A DNA stretch of 41,817 nucleotides from Gammaproteobacteria bacterium (GTDB lineage Bacteria > Pseudomonadota > Gammaproteobacteria > UBA6429 > Thiohalophilaceae). The stretch's first letter is position 1, and each line of letters opens with the position of its first letter. The notes below the pieces were generated by a model, which ran no database searches, was not told where the DNA came from, and saw nothing but the letters and a program-made list of their open reading frames with translations. Both the position numbers and the translations under genes were made by a program. This document shows, one piece after another, positions 21,519 through 29,402 of this stretch. Location of the stretch: contig JAOULO010000028.1 of assembly GCA_029881995.1 (NCBI GenBank), forward strand, positions 1-41,817, in the 5' to 3' direction.

Positions 21519-23528
21519 CTAAACCGTCCAGCCATACTGCTGTGCCCTGTCGTAAGCCTGTTTCGGGACATCCATTTCCACAAAGTGTTTGTGCAACACC
21601 TGAACGCCAATCATATGGTTGATGACCGCATCCAGCTGCACCTGGGAAGCTGCCGGGGTATCATTAGACTCATGCACTGCAAACAAGGACTTCACTCCGG
21701 CCCTGTCCAGTAGACCGGCATCCTCGATAGCGCTGTCAGACAGGTATTCATCTGCCAGGACTTTCATGGCTGACCATTTTTCTGGATCGGTATGGGCGGG
21801 GGGAGCCATGAAGGCAAACTTTTCACGCTCATAGAGCACTTTAGGCAGCACTCCTTTCATGGCTTCACGCAGAACATATTTCTCCGTTCTACCCTTGATA
21901 CGCATGGAAGGAGGCAACTGGGTGGCATACTCAGCAAGATGGTGATCCAGAAATGGTGGGCGGGCTTCCATGGAATTGGCCATGTCCACCCGGTCCCCCC
22001 CCCAGGTGAGGATCTGGCCCTCGAGCATGGTCTTGATCCAGACATACTGGGCCTTATCCAGAGGATGACGCCCCTCCAGCATGTCACCATCCAGAGCATT
22101 GGCAATGGCCTCACCCGGTAAGTAACCATTCACTTCCGATTGCAGATCTCCGTGCATCAGGCCTCCACTGTGGTTCGAGGCGGCCAGCCAGGGCTGCAGG
22201 CAACTTGGGGTAAAACCGACCAGTTTGTTTAAGGCGTGATCATTAATTTCATTTTCCGCCAGCATGGCGCCCTTAAAGAGTTTGTTACCCGCGGCCAGAG
22301 TCGCTTCCCACTCGGCACGTTCAGCCTTTGACAGGGTATCCATGCCATGTAGAAACATGTCACGTCGAAATGCCGGATAACCCCCGAACAGTTCATCAGA
22401 ACCCTCCCCGGTGACCACCACCTTGTAGCCTGCCTTATTCACATGACGGCTCATGAGCAACTTGGCCACACCCAGAGTATTATAAATAGTGCGCTCCGTA
22501 TGCCAGAGCGTTTCCACAAAGTTGTCATACAGGTGATTGGCCTTCAGTAACATCACATCCTGATCGGCACCGACTGATTCGGCCATCTCGGTGGCAATGG
22601 GGGTCTCGTCATAATTACTGTCATCAAAACCGATGGTAAAGGCCTTGACTGGTGATTGCTGACTGGCTGAGGCCATACCCAGCGTAGAACAGGAATCGAT
22701 ACCGCCGGACAGGTAGCAGGCCACCGGCACATCTGCTTCCAGGCGTAACTGGGTGGCATTGAGCAGTTGTTCGCGAACCCCTTCGATATATTCCTGTTCA
22801 TCTCGTTCGATGCGTTCACTCATGAGAGGGAAATCCATGTCCCAGTATTTCTGTTCTGAGATTTTGAATTTGCCATGGTAACGTTCAATGGTCAGTGAGT
22901 GGCCTGGCCTGATCTGTTGAATCCCATCGAAGGCAGTAGTGCCAGGTACCATGGTTTGCATCAGCTGATGATAAACCCCCTGTGCATTGAATTTACGTGG
23001 TACATCGGGATGGGCAAACAGTACTTTTAATTCTGATCCAAAAATAATCTTACCCTTGGCCTCAGTCCAGTAAAGCGGTTTAATTCCAAACCGATCTCGC
23101 ACCAACATTAAACGATCTTTGCGTTTATCATACAGGGCGAAGGCAAACTCCCCTCTTAAATAAGGCAACATATCCTCAAAACCATACCGAGGATAAAGGT
23201 GCAAAACCATTTCAGAATCACTCTTGGTACGAAAATGAGCACCATCAAGTGTTAGTTCTGCGCGAATACGTTTGTAATCATAGAACTCACCATTATGGGC
23301 CAGTAACAACTGCTCATCAGCTGACATGAATGGTTGACGACTGCGTTGCTCGTTGAGATCAATAATCGACAGGCGGGCATGACTGAAACCTATGCCTCGA
23401 TCATCAATCTTTTTATAGCCAAAACCATCGGGGCCTCGATGGTACTGTATTGCTGCCATGTTGACTAATAATTGAGGGTCCACCGGTTGGGATGGATCAC
23501 TATGAAATATTCCCGCTATACCACACAT
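21519..23528 (-). CDS. asnB: Glutamine-hydrolysing asparagine synthetase family protein (669 aa)
   Basis: The family makes asparagine, or amidates another acid, from ATP, glutamine and aspartate or a related acid. The N-terminal glutaminase domain is complete: catalytic Cys2 (MCGIAGIF), YHRGPDG, and LAHNGEFYDY around residue 77. The synthetase domain has the pyrophosphate loop SGGIDS at 274-279, GEGSDELFGGY, and ARPPFLDHHLAEYA. At 669 residues it is longer than E. coli AsnB (554), closer to the longer bacterial AsnB group that also includes amidotransferases of natural products. It is the last gene of a seven-gene operon, 33 bases after the carbamoyltransferase-like gene. In that context it may amidate a pathway acid rather than simply supply asparagine. 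The fold assignment is secure, the substrate less so. Confidence 0.88.
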   Translation of the reverse strand: MCGIAGIFHSDPSQPVDPQLLVNMAAIQYHRGPDGFGYKKIDDRGIGFSHARLSIIDLNEQRSRQPFMSADEQLLLAHNGEFYDYKRIRAELTLDGAHFRTKSDSEMVLHLYPRYGFEDMLPYLRGEFAFALYDKRKDRLMLVRDRFGIKPLYWTEAKGKIIFGSELKVLFAHPDVPRKFNAQGVYHQLMQTMVPGTTAFDGIQQIRPGHSLTIERYHGKFKISEQKYWDMDFPLMSERIERDEQEYIEGVREQLLNATQLRLEADVPVACYLSGGIDSCSTLGMASASQQSPVKAFTIGFDDSNYDETPIATEMAESVGADQDVMLLKANHLYDNFVETLWHTERTIYNTLGVAKLLMSRHVNKAGYKVVVTGEGSDELFGGYPAFRRDMFLHGMDTLSKAERAEWEATLAAGNKLFKGAMLAENEINDHALNKLVGFTPSCLQPWLAASNHSGGLMHGDLQSEVNGYLPGEAIANALDGDMLEGRHPLDKAQYVWIKTMLEGQILTWGGDRVDMANSMEARPPFLDHHLAEYATQLPPSMRIKGRTEKYVLREAMKGVLPKVLYEREKFAFMAPPAHTDPEKWSAMKVLADEYLSDSAIEDAGLLDRAGVKSLFAVHESNDTPAASQVQLDAVINHMIGVQVLHKHFVEMDVPKQAYDRAQQYGWTV

Positions 23529-23561
23529 AAATAACCTTCAATAAACACTTACTCTACATCG

Positions 23562-24635
23562 CTAAAATAACCAGACGTAACAGGTGAGTAGCGCCATACG
23601 CATAAACACGGCGCCACGGGCCTGGTCGAAATACCAGTTATGTTCTGTCTTATCCAGATCAGTGGACAACTCGTCCCCTCGTGCCAGCGGGTGAAGAATA
23701 ATCGCTGATTCTTTCATTTTGGAATTTTTATCAAGCTTATATTCCATCCCATGCTCTTCATAACTGTCACCCACCCAGGCAATGGCATTGATATAAATGA
23801 TATCCAGTTCAGGGAGTTCTTTATCCATATCAGCACTGACACGAATCTTTAAACCACGCTCTTCCAGTTCCTCCCGCTGCCCTTCAGAAAACACCTTTTT
23901 CGCATTACTAATGATGACTACCTCTTCCCATGACTCAGGAAAGAGTGACAAAAAAAGCAACAGGCTGCGGACAGTGCGCATGCGATCTGGCACGCCAATA
24001 ATACCGACGCGAACCTTTTCGGTTGATTTCAGATCATATTCGATAAGGTTCTTGCGCCACTTGAAAATGGCATACATATCGGCCAGCGCCTGGGTGGGAT
24101 GTTCATCCACTCCGTTACCGGCATTAATGATGGGAATACGCAGGGATTCCATCATTTCATAAATGGCCCGTTCATTGGTATCACGTAATACAACCAGATC
24201 CCCATAACCACTAAGCATCTCTGCCACATCCTGATAAGACTCCCCTTTGGCAATCCCTGTGGTTGCTGCATCTGTTATTGACATAATGTCACCACCTAGT
24301 CGATGCCAGGCACTCTCAAATGACAGTCGTGTCCGGGTGCTAGGCTCATAAAAGGCGCTGATTAGAATCTTGCCGGTCAATGGACGCTGTACAGGGATGG
24401 GGTTCTTCTCATACTTTGCTGCCAGACGGCACAATTGCACCAACATGTCTCGATTAAATTGCCTGGCTGAAACAATCGACTGATTGGCCAGCTCCAGCAG
24501 CGAACCTGGTTTTTCCTTAATATAGTCGAGCAGTTCTTCTGCACTATCGGTATGTGGATTGGGTACCTCAGGTACAAGTGGTTGCGTCTGAAGTTCAGGG
24601 TCGACTTCATCGACCTCGATAGATTTGTCTACCAC
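23562..24635 (-). CDS. Aspartate-carbamoyltransferase-like protein with altered amine site (357 aa)
   Basis: The protein belongs to the aspartate/ornithine carbamoyltransferase family. The carbamoyl-phosphate residues are present: STRTR (99-103), Lys130 (AKGES, equivalent of E. coli PyrB Lys84), Arg151 (Arg105), and HPTQ (179-182; His134, Gln137). Arg220 (MRTVRS) matches Arg167. However, the stretch aligned with E. coli MTRVQ reads INAIA, so Arg229 and Gln231, which hold aspartate, become Ala284 and Ala286, and HPLPR becomes HPLAR (Ala318). An N-terminal extension of about 50 residues is also unusual. The start is GTG with AAAGG nine bases upstream. It overlaps the preceding microprotein gene by seven bases. 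No pyrI or other pyrimidine gene is adjacent. A carbamoyltransferase for another amine, possibly working in reverse, is inferred from the replaced residues and operon context. Confidence 0.85.
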   Translation of the reverse strand: MVDKSIEVDEVDPELQTQPLVPEVPNPHTDSAEELLDYIKEKPGSLLELANQSIVSARQFNRDMLVQLCRLAAKYEKNPIPVQRPLTGKILISAFYEPSTRTRLSFESAWHRLGGDIMSITDAATTGIAKGESYQDVAEMLSGYGDLVVLRDTNERAIYEMMESLRIPIINAGNGVDEHPTQALADMYAIFKWRKNLIEYDLKSTEKVRVGIIGVPDRMRTVRSLLLFLSLFPESWEEVVIISNAKKVFSEGQREELEERGLKIRVSADMDKELPELDIIYINAIAWVGDSYEEHGMEYKLDKNSKMKESAIILHPLARGDELSTDLDKTEHNWYFDQARGAVFMRMALLTCYVWLF

Positions 24636-24751
24636 AGTTGATTACCTTTCCAGTCTTTGATTAAAAGAATAATGAGTATCACAGGTGATACTGCTATGAT
24701 AAAAACGGCAGTTCCAACCAGGATACTTAGAAAACTCAGTGATGCCGTCAT
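24629..24751 (-). CDS. 40-residue single-pass membrane microprotein
   Basis: The frame reads MTASLSFLSILVGTAVFIIA, then VSPVILIILLIKDWKGNQLW. It is one long hydrophobic helix with a short Lys/Trp-rich tail. Its ATG overlaps the stop codon of the symporter gene (ATGA) with AAGGAG eight bases upstream, and its stop codon overlaps the GTG of the carbamoyltransferase-like gene. Three coupled junctions make chance unlikely. Small hydrophobic subunits are encoded next to several sodium:solute symporters, so a symporter accessory subunit is the favoured guess. No specific family is recognised. Confidence 0.7.
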   Translation of the reverse strand: MTASLSFLSILVGTAVFIIAVSPVILIILLIKDWKGNQLW

Positions 24752-26181
24752 ACATGACTCCTTGAGTTGAGTTGTCGCCAGTCATACGATTCGGGACGCC
24801 ACCACATACCGATTAAAACAAGCAGCATGGAAACAACTGCAGAAACCAGTGCGGCAACATAAAAGCCAATGGCAAAATAACTATACAGACCAAGCCCCGT
24901 ACCCATGAGCATGGCAAGTGAGGCAGCGGTACTATTGGCCTTTGTTGAATACAGACCCGCAACAATCGGCCATATAGCACTTGCAACGAATGGCCCCATA
25001 AAATAAAGCAGGCTGGCCAGGGTGCTAATGCGAGGTAAGCATAAAAGCCAAGTCATCAAGCCAAGCGAGATGATTACGATCTTCGCCACCTTATGCAGGT
25101 GTGCATCACTGGCATTACGATTAATATGTCCGTGATAAATATCCTGAGTAATAAAATCACTGGTTGCTGCCAACAGTGAATCCAGACTTGATGCCAGGGC
25201 GGAAAAGACAATAACAAACACCAGTATCGCTCCACCCACCCCGAGTAGTTTTGCCGCCACCATCGGACCCACCATATCTGCAGCAGGCACATTTAATCCC
25301 AGTGCTGGCGTAGTCAGTGCGACAAAACCGGCCACGATGGGAATCGGTACCCACATGAGTCCGGCAATTAGATATGCAGGGAACCCAACCCCTTCGCGAA
25401 ATGCAAAGGCCCGGGACCACCAGACGTTTGAATGAAATATTTCGCCAATACCAAACAGAAGATTATTAAACAAAAACATAATCGCTGCCGGCATCAATAG
25501 ATTCAACAGCTCGGGACGCTCTTCTAAAACTGACTGATGAATTCTGTCGAAACCAACTTTATCAATTGCTAGCCAGGCAAGTACCACCACACCGACCAGA
25601 ATCAGAATCGTCTGAATAAAATCAGTACCGATCACGGCACGTAGTCCACCGAGCAAGGTATAGATTACGCAAATACTGATGATCACCGTCATTCCCAACT
25701 GATATTCAATACCGGTCAAGGCATGAATCAGAACACCACCGGCCATGCCAAGACTGATCAGCCAGCCAAAGGCATAACAAAGTGAGATGACAAGAAATAT
25801 ACGCCAGGACAGATTGCCATAACGCAGACGAATAAAATCACCACTGGTATAACCATGGGGCAAGAGCTTACGAATACGTCTTGCCATCGGGGCGAATAAC
25901 ATCAGACCAACTGAACCCAGTGAATACCCAATCATGCCCCAGATTCCCAGTTGTAATGCCAGTTGCGGAGCTGCCATGGTGGTGTTACTGGTAACCCAGG
26001 TGGCCATGGCCGTGGCAACTCCCAAAGCCATGCCCACATTACGCCCTGCCAACATAAACTCATCGAGTTGCCTGGTTTTTCTACCCCAGAACCAGCCAAG
26101 AAAAACCCATACTGCACTGAACAGCGCCAGGATTAACCAGCCTGTTGTTGGGTCTAGTATGGCGCTATTAACCGGATTCAC
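24748..26181 (-). CDS. Sodium:solute symporter (SSS family)
   Basis: A polytopic protein with about 13 hydrophobic helices and the SSS-family pattern: an N-terminal helix (GWLILALFSAVWVFLGWFWG), the loop FMLAGRNVGMALGVATAMATWVTSNTTMA split here as FMLAGRNVGMALG and ATAMATWVTSNTTMA, and a middle section with GGLRAVIGTDFIQT, a family signature. The transported substrate is not evident; relatives carry proline, pantothenate, urea, sugars or carboxylates. GTG at 26181 was chosen as the start because GGGAGA precedes it and the first helix follows soon after; it overlaps the amidase gene by 14 bases. An in-frame ATG exists further upstream (26268) but would add about 29 basic residues inside the preceding gene. 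Operon context suggests uptake of a ureido or amide compound. Confidence 0.85.
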   Translation of the reverse strand: MNPVNSAILDPTTGWLILALFSAVWVFLGWFWGRKTRQLDEFMLAGRNVGMALGVATAMATWVTSNTTMAAPQLALQLGIWGMIGYSLGSVGLMLFAPMARRIRKLLPHGYTSGDFIRLRYGNLSWRIFLVISLCYAFGWLISLGMAGGVLIHALTGIEYQLGMTVIISICVIYTLLGGLRAVIGTDFIQTILILVGVVVLAWLAIDKVGFDRIHQSVLEERPELLNLLMPAAIMFLFNNLLFGIGEIFHSNVWWSRAFAFREGVGFPAYLIAGLMWVPIPIVAGFVALTTPALGLNVPAADMVGPMVAAKLLGVGGAILVFVIVFSALASSLDSLLAATSDFITQDIYHGHINRNASDAHLHKVAKIVIISLGLMTWLLCLPRISTLASLLYFMGPFVASAIWPIVAGLYSTKANSTAASLAMLMGTGLGLYSYFAIGFYVAALVSAVVSMLLVLIGMWWRPESYDWRQLNSRSHV

Positions 26182-26932
26182 TACAACACATCTCCCTGAT
26201 CTCTTTAATTGCTTCATCTGTATGCAAAACACGCGCATAGCGATCCTGCAAGGTGCGAATCGTCGCATTATGCAATTCGGGTGTTACCGTGGCACAGGCG
26301 TCATTAATAAGCGTGGTATAAAACCCAAGGTCACAGGCATCGCGCACCGTCGTTGAAACACACTCGTTGGTATAGACGCCAACTACAAATAGTCCGGTAA
26401 TCCCCATGTTACGTAACAGGTACTCCAGGTTTGTAGCATTGAATACACCACTGGCGGTTTTATTAATCACAATTTCATCGCGCACAGGTTTAACAGCTTC
26501 AAGAAACTCTGACTCTTTTGAACCGGGAGGGGCATGCAAGCCAAGACGTTTATGACCGGGGCTTCTTTCCCTGCCATCCTGGGTCATGGACATAATGCGG
26601 GTATGAATCACTTCCAGTTTACAGTCTCGAAAGGCCTGTTGAAGTCTGGCAACATTGGGCAGGACAATATGGTCAAGGCGCTTAAAATAATATTCCTGAG
26701 CTTCAACCGGTATACCTGATTTTTCCACGTCAGCAAAAACACCATAGCCAGGTGCCGCATCAAGATACTGAATATCGATAACCAGCAGCGCAGTATGATG
26801 TTGCTCTATAGATTTTTGGACTTCAGGAATCTCAACAATCGAATCCCGATAGGTTTCTTCAAGTGGGTCAACATTTAGATATTCTGGATCAAGCCCCTTC
26901 AAATTCGTTTTTCTAAGATCTTGATCACTCAT
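26168..26932 (-). CDS. Isochorismatase-fold cysteine amidase (254 aa)
   Basis: The family hydrolyses amide or ureido C-N bonds; members include RutB (ureidoacrylate), N-carbamoylsarcosine amidase, biuret hydrolase and nicotinamidase. The catalytic triad is complete: Asp53 (LLVIDIQYLD), Lys158 (VINKTASGVF) and Cys191 (GVYTNECVSTTVRDA). The GVYTNECVSTTVRDACDLG context is that of the amidase branch rather than true isochorismatases. The protein carries an extra N-terminal stretch of about 40 residues. Its ATG overlaps the stop of the M20-type hydrolase gene by four bases, and it overlaps the symporter start, so all three are coupled. The physiological substrate cannot be named from the sequence. 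Confidence 0.85.
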   Translation of the reverse strand: MSDQDLRKTNLKGLDPEYLNVDPLEETYRDSIVEIPEVQKSIEQHHTALLVIDIQYLDAAPGYGVFADVEKSGIPVEAQEYYFKRLDHIVLPNVARLQQAFRDCKLEVIHTRIMSMTQDGRERSPGHKRLGLHAPPGSKESEFLEAVKPVRDEIVINKTASGVFNATNLEYLLRNMGITGLFVVGVYTNECVSTTVRDACDLGFYTTLINDACATVTPELHNATIRTLQDRYARVLHTDEAIKEIREMCCSESG

Positions 26933-28176
26933 ACTACCTTACCTGCAAGTCTAAATAAGGTATTCAATAAAACATTCGCACCCTTTTCGATCTCTTCCCA
27001 GGGTGTCCATTCAGCGGGTGAATGGCTGCGGCCCCCCATACTGGGCACGAAGATCATCGCGGTACGTGTTATACCTGCCATCATCATACTGTCATGGGCC
27101 GCCCCACTGTGCATCTGCATGGAGTGATAACCGAAGTCATGACTAATACTGGTAATCGTATCGACAATACCCTGATCACAGATAGCAGCTTCCAGTCTGC
27201 TCACTTCTTCATACTCAAACATCAGGTCATGACGTCTTGCGATTGCCGATATCGCCTTGCGAAAGGCCTGTGATAATTCATCTAATATCTGCATATCGGT
27301 ATCTCGCATATCCAGTGAAAACTCTACACGACCTGGAACAACATTAGCTGCACCAGGAAAACAGTTGACATAGCCAATGGTTGCAGTACTTCTAGGACTA
27401 CCATTTTCCTCAAGGATACGCGGTACAGCAGATGACACTTCTGCAAAACCCTGTAAGGGATCTTTACGCATGTGCATAGGTGTTGTACCGGCATGATTGG
27501 CTTCACCAAGCAAACGAATGTTCCAACGTAACAAACCTGAGATGGCATCAACCGCGCCGATACACATATTCTGTTGCTCTAAAACAGGTCCCTGTTCAAT
27601 ATGTAACTCGACAAAGGCATGGATATTCTCCGGCTGGCGGCGTGCACGAAGGATATTCATAGCTGTCATTCCCAGCTCCTCCAGCACATCGCTTAATGCA
27701 ACACCATCCAGATCTCTTGCCTGGTGAATAAGTTCGGGAGTCATACGGCCACTCAAGGATTGGGAACCTAGCATACCGCCAAAACGACCTTCTTCATCCG
27801 TGAATGCGATACTTTCAAACGCAAAGTCTGAAGACACTCCCTGTTCTTTTAGGCAGCGTAAACACTCAAGTCCAGCTATTACGCCAAGAGCACCATCAAG
27901 ATGACCCGCACCGGGTACAGAATCCATATGAGAGCCAGTCATAATGCTGTTACGTTCACCATCAAAATTAAGGCGCGCGTGTATATTTGCCGCATCATCC
28001 TGATAATAATCAAGCCCTGCCTGTTCAATACGTGACTTTAACCAGTCACGAGCCTGTAAATCATTTTCTGTAAAGGCCATGCGATAGATACCATTATCTT
28101 CATCACTTCGACCAATACTCGCCAGTGTTTCAATATCATTTTGAAGCCGAGAAAAATTGACTGTTAGCAAATCCAT
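26929..28176 (-). CDS. M20-family N-carbamoyl-amino-acid / allantoate-type amidohydrolase (415 aa)
   Basis: The family removes carbamoyl groups from ureido acids, releasing ammonia and CO2 (AllC, beta-ureidopropionase, L-N-carbamoylase HyuC). The two-metal site is intact: His83 (GSHMDSVPGAG), Asp94 (GHLDGALG), Glu128/Glu129 (AFTDEEGRFG) and His192 (FVELHIEQGP). The lid domain motif GEANHAGTTPMHMRKDPL (around residues 225-242) and the C-terminal MHSGAAHDSMMM and GGRSHSPAEWT are typical. At 415 residues length is normal. Its ATG lies three bases after the stop of the fibronectin-like gene, and the next gene overlaps it. With the amidase, the symporter and the carbamoyltransferase-like gene, it points to turnover of carbamoylated compounds. 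The distinction between allantoate and N-carbamoyl amino acids cannot be made by eye. Confidence 0.88.
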   Translation of the reverse strand: MDLLTVNFSRLQNDIETLASIGRSDEDNGIYRMAFTENDLQARDWLKSRIEQAGLDYYQDDAANIHARLNFDGERNSIMTGSHMDSVPGAGHLDGALGVIAGLECLRCLKEQGVSSDFAFESIAFTDEEGRFGGMLGSQSLSGRMTPELIHQARDLDGVALSDVLEELGMTAMNILRARRQPENIHAFVELHIEQGPVLEQQNMCIGAVDAISGLLRWNIRLLGEANHAGTTPMHMRKDPLQGFAEVSSAVPRILEENGSPRSTATIGYVNCFPGAANVVPGRVEFSLDMRDTDMQILDELSQAFRKAISAIARRHDLMFEYEEVSRLEAAICDQGIVDTITSISHDFGYHSMQMHSGAAHDSMMMAGITRTAMIFVPSMGGRSHSPAEWTPWEEIEKGANVLLNTLFRLAGKVV

Positions 28177-28179
28177 CTG

Positions 28180-28677
28180 CTAATCCCGATTTTCTCGTTT
28201 AGATGCGAACACTATAAAAAACAGTGTAAACAAAAAAACAACAGCACCAGCAAAAAAAAATGCCCAGGCCTTATACAATGAATGATGCTGTACACTGACC
28301 ATGACAGCATTACTCCATGCACTGCTGGATCTATCAACATATACTTTTCTTACTCGATAGAAATACTGTCCATTGGACATCCCACTGATCACACTGGCGT
28401 GATCTGGCCCAATATATAAAGATTTTATAATCTTGAATGATTTATCAACTGACTGCTGGAGTTCGTAACTAGAGTTTTTGTTTGAGGCCCCGACTGTCCC
28501 CGGTTGCCATGACAATTGATAATAACCTGCACTTGCAAGTTGAGTATCTGATGTCAGCACCGGTATTTCTGTGTCGGCAGACAAATAAACAGGTGTGAGA
28601 AGCAGTACTAAAAAAACCACACTCACTTTTCTGCAGAATTCGCCCAACCATCCCAGGCTGTGCGTGTGAAATACCAT
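28180..28677 (-). CDS. Fibronectin-III-like membrane-anchored exported protein (165 aa)
   Basis: A hydrophobic stretch at about residues 18-34 (VSVVFLVLLLTPVYLSA) looks like a signal peptide. The middle (about 38-128) resembles one fibronectin type III domain: GYYQLSWQP, SYELQQSVDKSF, GQYFYRVRKVY and SAWSNAVMVSV. A transmembrane helix (about 136-158, AWAFFFAGAVVFLFTLFFIVF) and charged tail end the protein. No Shine-Dalgarno precedes the given ATG, so the start may be a few codons further in. It is odd as the first gene of a metabolic operon: it ends three bases before the amidohydrolase start. It may help dock or stabilise the transporter at the membrane, but that is a guess. Confidence 0.65.
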   Translation of the reverse strand: MVFHTHSLGWLGEFCRKVSVVFLVLLLTPVYLSADTEIPVLTSDTQLASAGYYQLSWQPGTVGASNKNSSYELQQSVDKSFKIIKSLYIGPDHASVISGMSNGQYFYRVRKVYVDRSSSAWSNAVMVSVQHHSLYKAWAFFFAGAVVFLFTLFFIVFASKRENRD

Positions 28678-28752
28678 TTATAAAAATATTTAGCGTCTGT
28701 TAATTACCATAACACCTGAAACAGGCGTATTCAAACGCACAGGCAATAAAAA

Positions 28753-28780
28753 AGCCCTTTCACATAATAAAAAAAGGGCT
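28753..28780 (-). terminator. Intrinsic terminator after the surface-protein operon
   Basis: Read on the minus strand, AGCCCTTT and AAAGGGCT form an 8-bp stem followed by TTTTTTA. It ends transcription coming from the 28971-29363 gene and separates it from the carbamoyl-metabolism operon. The rest of 28678-28970 shows nothing else I can support. Confidence 0.82.
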
Positions 28781-28970
28781 TTCTACGAAATGTCGCAAAA
28801 TAGTGTACGTTTAACACTTTATCCAACCTACCGAAATCAAAAGCTATTCTTCAATAATTGGGGCTTAAAAACCCTATTTTATACCCCTCTGAAACAAAAC
28901 CAGGCTTTTCATTAAAATCTATTAATCGACAAAATATGAAAGTGTATTCAGATTGCTAGATATATTTAAT

Positions 28971-29363
28971 CTATTTATTATTTTTTCTTTTCTTATTTTC
29001 CTCCACCAAAGCATCTTTGGCAAGTTTAAGCATAACTTTTTTATATTCTTCATTCTTTGCTTTCATTTTGGTTTCTATGCTGGCTCTCTTATCATGATCG
29101 GACAGATTATTATGGTAATCATGCATAAGATCTTTCATGCTCTCTTCCAGCTTTAACTTCTTTTGTTCGTGCTGAACTTTTTCGACACTGGTTAACGGCT
29201 GATGTTCAGGTATTGCCGGTGGTGCGACTGGGTATTTGATATTCGACATACCATGCTTTAGTTGTTGTTGAGTATCCCATTTTACGACTATAAATACGAT
29301 TAAGGTTAATGCCACTATAAGAATTAAAATATTTCTTACTAAGATCTGCCCTGGTGCTCGCAT
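28971..29363 (-). CDS. Small membrane-anchored coiled-coil protein (130 aa)
   Basis: A single N-terminal membrane helix (about residues 9-28, ILILIVALTLIVFIVV) is followed by a proline-rich linker (YPVAPPAIPEHQP) and a long charged helix (about 58-125) rich in Lys, Glu and Gln, likely a coiled coil. The tail is very basic (EENKKRKNNK). No family is recognised. It lies 39 bases downstream of the 3476-residue surface protein and is followed by a terminator, so it is probably the last gene of that operon. A role in export or anchoring of the large protein is possible but not shown. Confidence 0.6.
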   Translation of the reverse strand: MRAPGQILVRNILILIVALTLIVFIVVKWDTQQQLKHGMSNIKYPVAPPAIPEHQPLTSVEKVQHEQKKLKLEESMKDLMHDYHNNLSDHDKRASIETKMKAKNEEYKKVMLKLAKDALVEENKKRKNNK

Positions 29364-29402
29364 GTTAAATATTCCTGAATCTGCTGATTTCTATATTTTA
29401 TT

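Noticed and set aside
23562-24635. Plain annotation as pyrimidine-pathway pyrB
   Set aside because: Two aspartate-contacting residues are replaced, there is an N-terminal extension, and the operon has no pyrimidine genes. The family name fits but the specific role does not.
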